Made by a program: the position numbers and the translations under genes. Of a stretch of DNA of 64,000 bases, positions 1 through 13,400 are shown one piece after another. Below the pieces are notes generated by a model. The model was not told the origin of the DNA. It worked only from the letters and a program-made list of their open reading frames with translations, and made no database searches. Position 1 is the stretch's first letter. Each line of letters opens with the position of its first letter. The DNA is from Cyprinodon diabolis. Its lineage: Eukaryota; Chordata; Actinopteri; Cyprinodontiformes; Cyprinodontidae. Where the stretch lies: NCBI GenBank assembly GCA_030533445.1, contig CM060082.1, forward strand, positions 35,527,317-35,591,316, read 5' to 3'.

Positions 1-519
1 CTCTGTATTTTAAAGTTACTTGCTAAGGGAGTCAATATGTCAATGGATGTATCAGGACTTAGTATGGTTAAAAAAACTGATCAATTTTATATACTATTTA
101 TAGCTTATCAAGAAAGTAGAAACTTTACGATGACAATTATTTTTCAAATGTCATTACTGTATGAAATTTTCCATTACTGTAGCTAAGAACACAAGAAAAG
201 CATTTCTATCACAAGTTTAATATTAGTAGGGCCATATACTCATGCATCCATCATCATGGCAGTGGAATCTGGGTGCGCTTTGGCAGCTTTAGCTCCCACT
301 ACCACCAGCGTTAGTGTTTTATTCCAGGTGCTACTTGTGTCTTTATCACTCTTTGCATCAAAACTTTTTTTTTTTCGCCACTTTATAAAATTTAATCATT
401 AAGTTTTCCTCTTTTTAACAACACCACTGCTGGGGGTTGCTAACTCACATGGCTCCATTGCCTCTCAATGGTTACTCCTTCTTTAGTTTTTTTTTTTAAG
501 AGAGCATCCCCGCCCAACA
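1..519. other. vav3 intron, nothing recognised
   Basis: This is AT-rich intron sequence upstream of the first exon in the window. Both strands were examined for the preceding DH exon and none was found. Confidence 0.5.
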
Positions 520-917
520 TATTCTCATTATCAGTTCGCATGAAATTGTACGAAAAGTTATGCACAGTATTTCGTACGTTTTTGACGTTTTTCCTCGAAA
601 ATACAGATCAGTGCGCATGCGCAGCCAGACAGACGAAAAAAGCAGATCCGCGGACGGACGTAAAACTGGGAAAAACAGTGCAATAATTACGTCTTGATGT
701 CTCTAACTAGGTTGCTTGCTGTTTTGTAGGGTTAGGGTTAATTGTATGTTAAATTCTATGTTATTGAATGGTGCGTAAGATGCGCATGCGCAAGGATATC
801 TTGTCTCGAGCCAAGACGTAAAAATACGACGAAATACGACAAAAAAAACGTAAAAAACGTACGAAATTACTGTGCATAACTTTTCGTACGATTCCATACG
901 AACTGATAATGAGAATA
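520..917. mobile_element. MITE with long terminal inverted repeats, 398 bp
   Basis: The two ends are near-perfect inverted copies for about 80 bp. The left arm starts TATTCTCATTATCAGTTCG at 520 and the right arm ends in its complement at 917. Both arms contain TACGAAAAGTTATGCACAGT, and a GCGCATGCGCA palindrome lies next to each arm. If the terminal TA dinucleotides are the target duplication, it is a TA-inserting (Tc1/mariner or similar) non-autonomous element. The short open frames here simply translate the two arms. No transposase is present. Confidence 0.8.
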
Positions 918-1329
918 CACTGCACCGCCACCTAATGCATTATTGATTTATAATTGGGCACATGTGCTACCTACTGTGAGATATGTCATTTACTCGAAAA
1001 AGCTCTTTGTTTTAGACAAGGAAATAATGGTCAATCAATTTTGCTAGGGATTGTTCTGGTTAAACATTTTCCTCTATTCTTCTGTTATGAGACCCATATT
1101 TTAGCTTTGAGTTTTGACCGACAGTGATGTTGATTCAATATGACATCAGCACCAATCAAAGATGCTTTTATAGTTTATGGCCCTTTAGTTTGGATCATTA
1201 GGATAGCTCTGTTGTCAATATAGAATGATGACCAATGGTTTAACATGGGCTAGTTTAATATTTCTATGTTGTTGGCTGTAATAACTGAAATTTATCTCTG
1301 ACGATCGGTGTTAATTGTCTGTTTTCCAG
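918..1329. other. vav3 intron, nothing recognised
   Basis: Unique-looking AT-rich intron between the MITE and the first exon. It ends in the acceptor tract TTGTCTGTTTTCCAG. Confidence 0.5.
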
Positions 1330-1433
1330 GACCTGGTTGAGGTTCACAAGAGTTTACTGGTGGATATCCAAGAATCAGTCCAAAACAGAAGTTCCCAGAA
1401 CCTTTACAAAATATTCATCAATTTCAAAGAGAG
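1330..1433 (+). CDS. vav3: vav3 window exon 1: DH domain, middle part
   Basis: The acceptor TTTTCCAG precedes GAC and the donor GAG|GTATCA follows. The exon reads [16 protein letters not shown] and ends [13 protein letters not shown]. This is the DH helix region that in VAV3 starts ELVKLH or DLV. It ends in phase 2, with codon AG|G shared with the next exon. No earlier exon is visible in 1-1329, so the preceding DH exon is outside the window. Confidence 0.94.
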
Positions 1434-4400
1434 GTATCAAAACAAACAACCCCAGGAACATTTTAGTTTTGGTTGTTCTTTGTTTTTGTTCTTCATCATG
1501 TCATCAGAGTTTCTCTAAAGCAGGATATACTGTAGTATATCCTGCTTTATGACATAAAATATTACAGACTCTGAGCTAGATGTTTATCATTTTAACGTCA
1601 CAGTGTATTCAGATTCCTCTTTTTTACAGTGTCGTTAGTTTAACAGTAGTACATTAGCTCTGGGACATTAAATGACTTTACGTCTTTAAAATTATTATTA
1701 AAATGAAGGAATACAGTCAAGCTATGATAACCTGTGACAGTTTTGTAACCAATCTTTTCTTCCTTTTGTTTTTCATCCAATCCAGGTTGTTGATCTATGG
1801 GAAATATTGCAGCCATGTGGAAACCGCCATCGCCACCCTGGATGACATCTGCAAAAACAGAGAGGATGTACGCATGAAGCTAGAGGTAAAGAGCTACATA
1901 TCTGCTTTTAAACAATAAATAAATACTCTTTTATGATGCAGTGTAAAAAATGCAGTAGGTTCAGCTGCTTAGAGTGGATGGAGGGTGCCCTCAAGTGGGC
2001 ATATGAGGCATTGCAAGATTGGGATAATGATAATCACTGCACATGTTTTAAAACCTGTGAAGCATTAATGTGAAGATTGTGCAAACATACAAAAAAATTA
2101 AGACAAATTCATTTTTATTACAGGAATTGAGTAAAATAGTATTATAAGTATCTAATGTATAGTTGGAAGTATTTATTATTGACTCTTTTTTTTTTTACTT
2201 TATGTAGGAATGTTCAAAGAGAGCCAATTATGGCAAGTTCAGCCTGAGAGACCTGCTGGTGGTTCCCATGCAGCGAGTTTTGAAGTATCATCTCCTTTTG
2301 CAGGTAGGGCATTCTGAACTGTCATGTTCCACATCATGTTCCTGGTCAGCTGCTGTCTTTAACTCTGAGGACCGTCTTACTGTAAAGTTACTGAACTTGA
2401 ATAGTGCCATGAATATTAAAAAAAGAAATATTGTCTTCTCTTCTGAGGATTAATGGAGCCAAACTGCTGTATAATAATTAATTTCATTGATAGTTGATTT
2501 TATAAGTACGTGATCATTATGAGTGTATTAAAAACAAACAGAGTCATTAGTTTTCTTCTGTGAGAGAGTAAGAAATGTTAAATTTATTAAACCACAATAA
2601 TACAAACCATCTCCGTGATTAATTTGTCCAAATTTCTGAGTCACCATGTTTTCTTCAGACCTGTAATCAGTTGGGTATTTATTATGTAAGTCTGTATCAT
2701 TACATATATATTCAATATTCTTATCAACTTTTAACATTAAATTCTCAGTAAATGTTAAGGTTCAATCTGTATGTCACTGATCTAAAACAAATGAATCCCT
2801 TTTGTAACCTGACAGCTGCGATGAAGCGATTTATCCACTAGAGGCAGCATTGACCGTGTTTTACATTTGTCCTTCAGGCTGTGCTGCTCATCTGGTCTTT
2901 TTTGTTTACCTGCTTTATGGCTGGGACTTTAGAATAGATGCAGTGTAATTATACCTCAGTAGAGACAATTGGGGATGAATGCATAGCAGCAAATGAATAA
3001 AGTGAGGAGAGGAGGAGAGGTGTAACAATAAGGACAAACAACTAGAAAGAGAGTGGAAGCTTCTTCAGACACTCATCTACCCTTTTAATTTGTTCATTAT
3101 TTTATAAGTAACAGTAATGATATGATAAATAGTAATAGAGATTTCTACAATAGTATCAACAACAAAAAAAGAGCAAAACGGACTGTTCAAAATGCCCAAA
3201 TTTTGAAATGACACTCAGAGTTGATTAGGCTCTAAATTTAGTTGAATGTTTTAGGATAAATATAGAACCAGAAATGTGAGATTTTAAGCTTGATGGTTTT
3301 TTGTTTTTTTAGCTCTAGCTCAGGTTTAGCACCTGGTATTAGCTGTTGAATTGGTCTGACTTTAGGCTACAGTCGGCCACCTGTGACACAGCGTTTCTCA
3401 TCCCTATTGTAGGTATTTTCCCCATGCCAAAAATGAATTATTAAACAGCTTCTGCAGCATTCTGTTGCATGCTTGTTTTGGGGGAGAGAGCATTAAGCAC
3501 AGGAGAAGCACAGGATTGAGAACCACAGCTTTAGCTCAGCATTTATAAAACACAATAAATGTTAATTAGCTAACTGTTTTTTTTTATATATATTTTTATA
3601 TATACAGTTATATCCTATTTAGTTATAATTTTACCTTAAATAGAAGGCTGGGCAAAGCTCCCGAAGTCTCACACCATAACTTTCTGCAAGTTTTGGAAGT
3701 GGGCAGCTCTTTCTCAGAATCCACACTTTAATACCGGAAGGTATAAAAGGACTTTGTTTTTTGTTTTTTTGTTTTCAAATTTTTAAACTGTAACCTTTTA
3801 AAGCTGTGGTGTCTCCTGTTACTAATAAGCCACTAATGCCTACATTTAAATAAGCAAGCAGTTTTTTTTAGATTAGATTCAACTTTATTGTCATTACACA
3901 GATACAGGTACAAGGCAACGAAATGCAGTTTAGGTCTAAACAGAAGTGCAATAGCAGCAAGTGCAGGATAAATAATGGTTCCATAAATATAGGGCAAGTA
4001 TAGAGATGAATAACATTATAAATAATGAATATAATTAGGGATGCACGATATAATCGGCCCCCTATCGGTATCGGCCTGTATCGGCCTTAAAACTGAATAT
4101 CGGACATCGGCCACCACACTGATATTTAACCCGATATTTGATCAGCTTCTGAGTTTCTAAAGTCTAAAAAAAAAAAAAAAAAAAAATACTACTTCTTCTT
4201 CTTCCTCAAAAACTTCTTTTTTACAGACTTAAAAACTTCTAAAGACGAGGGAAAAAATATTGATTAAAATATCACTATATCTTCATATGCTGATATATTG
4301 CCATTTAAAAACACCATATCAATCTCTTTTACTAATGAAATATTGCTATATGTCATCGTTATGCTACGAAATCCCCCGAAAATTCACGAAATTTTGCCAT

Positions 4401-7400
4401 ATTTTTATATGTTGATAGATTGACGCGGTATCGATCTATTTTACTAACAAAATCTCACAAGAATTTGCAAAATATCACGAGAGTTTGTAACAGAACGATG
4501 AAATTTGACGAGATTTTGAAAGTAAAATAGATCGATACCGCGTTTTTAAAAATCAATTTGATATCAGCATATGAAAATATATTTGAGTTTATTATTTTTC
4601 AAAGTGTCAGAAATGGATAACAAAACTGCTATTTTCAATGACTACTTATTTTTGTCCAGCTTTAACATCAGTATCGATATCGGTTATCGGCTACATGAGC
4701 TTTAAAATATCGGCATATCAGATATCGGCCAAAATCCCAATATCGTGCATCCCTAAATATAATATATAGATCACTAGTGTTATGAACTAAATTTACAGCT
4801 GGATATGTACTGAATATAATATACAGGTGGATATTACTATAAAAAGGGTTTTTACAGTTATGTACAATAGCATATATACAGATGGGTTTTACTATGAAAT
4901 GAATAAATAAAGTTTAGAGAGAAGCTATATAAATTAAAGTGCAGTGGAAGGTAATTGCATATTACATTTAAAGTACGTTATTGCAAATGTATATGTAAAC
5001 TACTGTAAAATAGTTCATTTTAGAGCAGAAGATAAAAAACAAAAACACCCCAACAAGACTGGATTGATTGACAAGAAGGAGCGTCCAGCCTCTCTATTAA
5101 ACAAACCAAATGAATTCATAACACATTCACACCAAAGGCCATCTCAAGACACTTTACAGAGTTTGATTCTAAAGAAACGCTGGTCAGACTGCATCAAATC
5201 CTTGACTTTAGAATTCACTTCTCCTGAATGATCATGTTGAAACAGTGGCCATTCAATTGCATCCTGTTATTTGTAGGATTCCTTTAAAATGGGCACGCAT
5301 GAAGCGAGAGTGGAGAGGAAAACTCTCCTTTAACAGGAAGAAACTTCCAGCAGAGTCAGGATTGTTAACAGCTTTCTGCAACAACCATCAGGGGGTTTTA
5401 GAAGATAGAGCAGAAACACAATAAGAAGCAGTAGAAATATTTTGGTATGGAGTCTACCCAAAAAGGCATCCACACAATAAATATTCATATGAGGAGTTTT
5501 ATTTATTACACACACAAACTACTCTCAGTACACATATTGAGCCTTTTACCGTACAGATTTAGTACCGTGAAACACCAATATATCAGCTGCTTGAGGGAAT
5601 TCTGCTTGTCTGTATGTTTGTGGCTTGCTTTCAGCATGTGTGTAGCCTGTCGCCTACTAGTGGAGCTGGTTCTGTACACTGGTATTGATTTTTGTCACTT
5701 TGAGGGTGGTAACCATTGGAGTAAGTATATCACCTGTGATTGGCTACTTTTAAGAAAACCCAGCTTCTTGAGAATGTTTTTTTTTTTTTTTTCCCTGGTT
5801 GTGGCAATATCAAAGTTCTGCCATCAAGTTGGGGGGAGGGGCTAAAAGTATGGAGCTAAATTGGTCTCAGTTTTCACAAATACAAATATGTGATTCATAC
5901 ACGTATGCATGTTTAACAAACCTAGTGAATGATTTTTCTGTTGTTTTATACACAAACTATGACAAAAACCTGACTAAATCGCAAAATTAAACAGCGTAAA
6001 TGGCTGTAAGGACAGCGGAGACAGAGGAAACTCTATGTAATAAGTATAACTAAGGGTATGCTGGCGTGATGCTGCATGCGGAGTTGACAGAACACTGGAA
6101 CAGAGCGGAGCAAATAGCCATCCCGCGTGGATTACTCTCTTGTGATTGGCTTACGCAAGGGAGCTTTGTGATTGCTTGCAAACCATCCGCTCTTTAAAAA
6201 AAAGGCATTTGTGTATTGAGGCATGTCAGGAGAGTCTTAACAATCCACACAAAAATGCAGTGAAGTTTAAAGACCACGGATACTTTGTGATTTAATTTAT
6301 AATCGTTTATGGACCAGAAATACTTTGGCGAATCATGCGCTGAATCTTGTATGCTTGCGTGAATAGTGCTGTTTTTGAGTGTGTGTGTGGATCTTGTCCT
6401 GTGTGTGTATGAATCACATATGTGTGTTTGTGAAATTTGAGACTAATTTACCTCAATATAAACGAATGGTAGCCTATGGAAGAGAAAAAAATCCATAAGG
6501 ATGACTTAAAGAAAAATACTACAGCAGCTCTTTTACAATAAATGAATTAATTACATGATACATTTAAACAAACTGAACAATGTCCATCTGCAGCCTTGCT
6601 TGTTTTCGTTGTCTTTTTCTCTGGTGACTCTGTCTCCACTTACCCCTCCCCCATTGTTTTCTTAGTGTAGCAATTGCAGCATAAGAGCCTCATGACTGAG
6701 GAGCAGCATGCCAGAGAAATGCTGGATGAGAGATAGAAATGCTTTCAAAGCTGAATGTGGCAGCTGCAGTGTGGGAGAACTCTGGATTTAAACCCAACGA
6801 CCTTTTTTGTTAATCACAATAATTTCTGGGACTATTTATTATCCGGCATAATGTGTTATCGTGACAGACCCATTTGGGGCTGGGCCTCTTCATTTTAAAA
6901 CCCATATAAATCAAAGAGATAATGCATGTACCCCAGTCTGAGCAGGGAGGAACAGAGAAAGAGGGGACAGCAAATAATAGAAGGGGGCATGGCCACCAGT
7001 GGGCCACCTTTCTGTAGCACCACTGCCAAAAAAAGTAAAAAGGACAGTTATAGCCAGAGAAACACATTGATGTGAAGTGCATTGGTTGTGTCATTATGGG
7101 CTCCCTGTAGAACAGCTGGGTAATACCAATATGTGCTTTCTCACCCAGTGACATCCAGAATATCTCCAACTAATGTTTTGTCACTTCCTTTCGTCTTTAC
7201 CCTCCACGTCTCTTCCTCTTTTTCTCTCTTTACTTCTTCTTGCCATCCGTCTTTGGCTTGGTTTTCCTTTCTGCCCCCACTCCCTCAATAAGTCCATCAT
7301 GTTGTTCCTTACTATCAGCATGGCCGCTCCAAACCTCTGTATCTCTGGATACGGGGGTGGGGGTCGGAGTACAGGACTGATAAATAGTTCTCTGTCGTCT

Positions 7401-10400
7401 TGCTTGTGATAATAATAATGTCCAGGTTAAGCTTGACTGACACTGGGGTTTTGAGTAATGCCGGTCTGTATCTCTTAGTGTGGCCTCATGCGTGCATGGC
7501 CTCCATCCTTATCCCTCACCACCGAGGTCTAGATGTCTTGTTTAATCTTTGCCGCCGTGCTGGCGAGTAATTTTAGATACAAACCTTCAAGCAGGTACAC
7601 ACCTCCTATAGATGACTTTACCTACACTCTGTCTGTTAGACGTTTTCATTTTCTTTCCAGAGCATAAACCTTAACATGTTGCATGTCTTTGCAGCGGGGT
7701 AACAGTGTATATTAAGGTTTTTATGCATCCTATTTTTATTGGCTCTCAGTTCTTTTTCATTTTTGGTACATTGCTGTGATTTTTTTTTTCTCTGTTCAAC
7801 AGGAGCTGGTGAAACACACCCATGATGCCTCAGAAAAAACAAATCTACGGACTGCATTAGATGCGATGAAGGTATTTCCAAACAAAGTTTTCTAAACACT
7901 AACCGAGAAGAAAGTTAAGATTATTAATCTCTTGTGACACATAAAGGCTCATGTCTTAACAACTTAATCCAAATTATGGCCGGGCCCGGCCCTGCAAGGT
8001 AATTTATCGGGGCCTCAAAAGACAAAAAAAGGCCTGGCATGTAATAGAGGTATATATTATTTAAAAAATATTTCTTTAAAGGAAAGGAAATGAAAGGAAA
8101 ATGATAATTTTAGAGTAGTGGGATCTTTTTCAAGATAAAATGGAATGCACCAATATCTAAATCTGGGTCAATATCTATATCTATTGATGCTGCATTTAAA
8201 GCTGATAACGTATTATATATTATATCCTACCATTTGGACACTGTAAATACACACTGAAAATACAGAGATATAAAAAAATGACTGACCATCCGATACCGAT
8301 GTTAACGCAGCCCCAGACGAAAGATTTAACGTTGAACAGATGCAAGCAGCCCGTTGAAAGGCATGAAAATGATAAACTGGTTGGACACCCCTGTCTTATT
8401 CCACCTTTAAAGCTGAATGAATCACTCTCACTACTAAGTTAACATGGTTATTTTTTCAGTTAGATTAGGCGTAAGTATGTACACTAGATTCTTTTCACAG
8501 GCTTTGAGGGGACTTTTGTAACACATAAATATTCAGTCTAACTCAATCCATCATAGCTCTGCCTTGATTTTTACAATTGTCCTGCTGTAAGGAGAACCTC
8601 CGCTCCAGTTTCAAGTAGTTTGCAGCGTCTAACAGATGGGGTTTCATGATATGTAGTTTTATGTTACGCCCCGATTACCTTGTTGGCTCTACAGATAATC
8701 TTATGAGATCATCATGCTTTGAGTTAAGTGTGATCTATTTTGCTCCGATGGACGTTGGAGGCGCTCAGGCCTTGTCCTTACCTTATATACTAATGTGTGT
8801 GTGTGTGTGTGTGCTGTTTCCCAAGAGAAGACAAACCTGCTGAATCCTACATGTGTCCAATAAGAAATAGTTTCCTAAAGAAAAATAAATAAAAAAAAAC
8901 ACCCCTTTCCTTCATACTATATGATAGAAAGTAGCTGCTATGCTCGAGCTGGCTCCACCTCTTTGACCAAAGCCAAAATATCGGCACTGTCATGAACCGA
9001 GGACAGATGGACCCAGTATTCAAGAAGAGACAGTCAGTAGGAAAATTCAAAAAGGTTTATTAAATTAACAAAAACTAAAGTGGAACTGTGGCGTGCGGAT
9101 ACTGCAGGAGGGGGGCGGGGCACCGCCCGGTCTCTGACACTCCGGTTTAACAGTCCAGTCCAAGAATGTCCCCAGAGCTGCAGACCCAGAGGACATGCAG
9201 GAAGCCGATCCTGGTCAGGGATACAGAACAGACAGGAACAGACAGGAACAGGATCTAGATCAGGCAGGAACAAAACAGGTAGCAGGATCCAAATTTCCAG
9301 GCATCCACAACTTCCCAGGAGGGTTCAGAGTCTGACAGGGTCCGAAAGCGTGAACGGGTGGTCATGCACAGGAGCAGACAGGATCAGGTGCAGATGAGCA
9401 GGCTCGGTGGAAGAGGGTAGCCGAGACAGGACGTGGAACCAGAACTTGATGCAGGACCTTTAAACTGGTCTCCACTTTGGAGCCAGTCTTACTTGGATAA
9501 AAACTGAACCTCCCCGCATATAGAGCCAAAAACCAAGAGGACTCAGCAGGGGAGGAACAGTGGACGATTAGAAGACGAGACAGACATAAAACCCTCTTTC
9601 CACTGGCCGCCAGGATCCAGGACATGAACCAAGAAAATAAACTGAACAGACAGGCTAACAGAAAAACAGTTAATGATCTGGCACTGAATGCTCAGGCTGA
9701 ACTGAATATAAACCAGTGGAAACAGGTGAGAGGAATAAATTATAATTGAGGCAGAGAGGGAAAACGACAGGTGAAAGGAATGACTAATTAAGGAGGAGCA
9801 AACAGGCCAGATCATGACAGGCACTTCTTCTTCCTTGTCGACCATGTTCCTTTGAACATACATCTGATCTTCAGAGGTTTTGTGAGATTTCCCATCCAAC
9901 ATCGGAATTTTCCTGTATGAAATCCGATTCTATGTTCGACTCAATTTTGTTGTATCTGGGATTTTATTTTGTTATTATTTGTGGGAATCTCTTAGGATTT
10001 AAAAATAAACTGATGATTTTGAAATGAAGATAAGGCGGAAATTCAACTGAAGAAACTCTAATTACTTCCATTCAATCTGAGGCTGATCCGCCTCCGATGC
10101 AGCCAACCCGCTTCAAGCCACTTTCCTCGATGCCCAATCATCTTTCAGCACTCTACTTAAAGCCACTCCAAATCATCTCTAGGCCTGCTCTTCAACATGC
10201 GCAAGATCCATCGCTTCTATGTCGGACTTTGATTCAGACAACCCACCTCCATCCCCTTCTCCACCATTGTAGCAAGCTCATCCGACTCCTCCTCGATGCT
10301 CCTTCAACTTCACCTCCAGTGTGTACTCCCTCCAGACTTTCGTGGAGTTCCCTGTCACTTTAAACGGTCCGGCAGAAGACCGCCATGTTGAGCCTGGTTC

Positions 10401-13400
10401 TGCCAGAGATTTCTTCCCAAAGGGGAGTTTTTTTCTCTCCACAGTCGCTTCATGCTTGCTCTTCATGGACAGTTTATGCAAACTTTGTTCATTCAGTGAC
10501 ATCTAACTCAAGCATCACCCTGTATACCAGCCTCTATGGATTAACCAAACTTCATCTATCTAAACTCCACCACCAGTTTCAGGCCCGGGGGGAATATCCT
10601 TATTCTCATACATCAGTTTAACTGCATTAAAGTATAAATCAGCGTTTATGTTTCCTGCCGAGGCCTGAGCGCCAAAGTTCAAACTATTGTATCAATAAAC
10701 TCTTCTAATTGCATCTTTCTCTCTCTGTGAGTTTTTCAGATTGAAATGTCTTTGTGTGAACCAGATGTTCACACAACCTGCTTTCCCCTTTTCCATGTCA
10801 GTCAGAGTTTCCTATGGCTTTTAAAAGTGTCATTCTTCTTGCTTTTCTTCCATAAAGGCCAGGTTGGTAGAATGTGTGTCTGATATTTATCCTAACAACA
10901 GTGTCTCCCTCCTGATCTGTGAGTCTCTGAAACTCCTTCATGATTACCTTTAAAAACTTTGCTGGTCCTCTGATTAATGTCACAATCCTGTATTTTTAAA
11001 AATGATTTCTCTCATTTTCCATTATGCATCAAACAGATGTTGTGTTGCCACTAAATCCCAGTAAGATACATAAAGGTTTGGGGCTGCAAACTGACAAAAT
11101 CTAAAAAAAAACAAAATTTAAAGTATACAGACTCATTTCACGAAAATCAAGCAAGCATTTCTTTGTGCAGCAAAATTTAAATGGACTCATTGTGTTTTCA
11201 TGTGTGCAGGACTTGGCGCAGTACGTCAATGAAGTCAAAAGGGACAACGAGACTTTGCGAGAAATAGATCAGTATCAGAGATCCATTGAAAACCTGGTAG
11301 GTCCAAATAACCAGACAATGGCTGTTTGGTTTTCCATATCGCCGACTGAATTTATTCTTTCTTTCTCTTCTTCTGCTTTTCCAGAACCAACCTTTGAGCA
11401 ACTATGGAAGACCCAAAGGCGATGGGGAGGTACGGGTGGCCTCGGTAGACAGACGAGCTAAACAGGACAGGTAGGATGTCAAGTTAAGCCAGACAGTAAC
11501 TCAATGAGAGGAGGAGGGGAGATGTTGTTGGCAATCTTCCAGAGTACTCATAAGCTGATGACATAGAGTTGATGAAACCAAACCTGTTTTTCCCCACTAC
11601 TTGATGTAATTGAGTGAATCGTACCATGGCAAATGAATGTCATTATGCTAATTTTCCTCCCGCTGAAGAATCTCAAGGATACAATTAGCTGGGTGTTTTT
11701 TTAGCTGCTGGTATGAAAGAGGAACCGTAGAGACGAGAGGCATTTTCATTTGATTGTAATGATAATTTCTTCTGCAGGCATATCTTCCTTTTCGATGCTG
11801 CTGTGATTGTTTGCAAGCGTCGAGGAGACAACTATGAAATGAAGGAAGTGATCGACCTGCACCTCTTCAAGATTACCAACAACCCAACATCGGACAAGGA
11901 GAACAGAAAGGTCTGAGTGCCCCGAGGTGCCGCCATCTCTGTCGGTTGCTAGCTAACAGCTAGATGTCAGATCTAACAGCTCCACCTGAAAATCGGTGCA
12001 GTTTATCACCAAACATTAGGTCAGCTGACTGTCTAATCGTCCCGAAAACACAATATTTCTAAATACTGGAACATGATGGATGTTTTTAAATTGTTTCACT
12101 GATAATATCATGGAAATTGTGATACTAATATGTATTTAGCATTCTTTATTAAGAAACCCTTAAATAAAATCTGTAAAAACTCAGAGTAAAAAAAAACAAC
12201 TGTTTTGGGGATTTGTTTTCCCTAAGAGGTCTGACCACGGTTGCTCTGGGTAAGCTGCACAGCCCAGAGGAGAGAAGCTCTTACCAGGGCAGGTATTAGA
12301 ATAATTAAATTCAGTTTATTTCTATAGCGCCAATTCACAACAAATGTCATCTCACGGTTCTTAACAGTTCACCAGATCATACAGTCAAATTAATTCAAAG
12401 TTTTCTATCTAAGGAAAACCAGCTGATTGCATCGACTTATTGACTCGAATGCAATCGCTCACACTAAGCATGCTTGTAGCGACATTGGAGAGTAAAAACT
12501 CCCATTTAACAGAAAGAAACCTCAGAAGGCTCAGTGTGAGCAGCCATCTGCCGAGGCCGACTCTGCAGAGTAGGAGAATGGAGACAGAATGAAGCAGAAT
12601 GATGAAATAGGGGTCACTATGTCCTCCAGAAGACTAAACCTAGAGCAGCATAACTATAGAGATAGCTCAGATAACCTTGAGCCACTCTAACTATAAGCTT
12701 TATCAGAAATGAAAGTTTTAAGCCTAGCCTTAAAAGTAGACAAGGTGTCTGCCTCACGGACTAGAACTGTTAGTTGGTTCCACAGGAGAGGAGCCTGATA
12801 ACTAAAAGATCCGCCTCCCATTCTACTTTTAGAAATTCTGGGAACCACTAGTAAACCTGCAGATTGAGAGCGAAGTGCTCTGTTAGGAACATAAGGAACA
12901 TTCATATTTAAGGCTTTATATGTGAGAAGAATAATAGAATAGATCTATACTATTCTGTTAATAGAATAGATTAGAATAGACATTTTTTTTTATTGTCCCA
13001 CAACAGATAAATTGTAGTGTTATAGAAGCAGCAGAAGGTTATAGCAAAAGTGGTCACACGATGTGGACTTTGGAAAAGTGTATAAAAATAACAGAATAAG
13101 TGACAGACTCAAGAAAATAAAAAAATAAAATACTGTACCGTACAGTTGTAAGATTGCTGGTTCAAACCTAAGGCTGGATTCCTTATCAAGATCCTTATCC
13201 CCAAGCTGCACTGCTCAATGCTGCAGCCCACTGCCTCTTAAGGTTTTCTGTTGGTCTTCAATATATTAAATTACCAAAAAAGTCAAAGTTTGTGGTTTAC
13301 TGGTTTTTGGTTTAGTGGGAAAAACATGAAAAAGTTCAAGAGGTATTAACATGTTGGCAAGAGCGGCTCTGCTAAATCTGCCATGAAACAAGTCCTTCGT

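Noticed and set aside
468..897. Two open frames on opposite strands with similar peptides (KLYEKLCTVF and ESYEKLCTVI)
   Set aside because: They translate the two inverted arms of the MITE and are a consequence of its symmetry.
5447..5845. 132-codon open frame on the + strand
   Set aside because: AT-rich, hydrophobic-looking random translation with no motif, start context or splice support.
6810..7169. 119-codon open frame on the - strand
   Set aside because: No recognisable domain; composition matches intron; not connected to any splice signal on that strand.
7978..7991. Perfect GC palindrome as a transposon end or protein site
   Set aside because: No matching second terminus or duplication could be found within several kilobases.
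9226..9250. Short tandem ACAGACAGGAAC as a CRISPR-like or regulatory array
   Set aside because: Two contiguous units without spacers in a vertebrate transposon; ordinary internal duplication.
11431..11436. Alternative donor GAG|GTACGG inside window exon 6
   Set aside because: Use of it would remove conserved PH residues and break the frame; the downstream donor at 11471 joins correctly.
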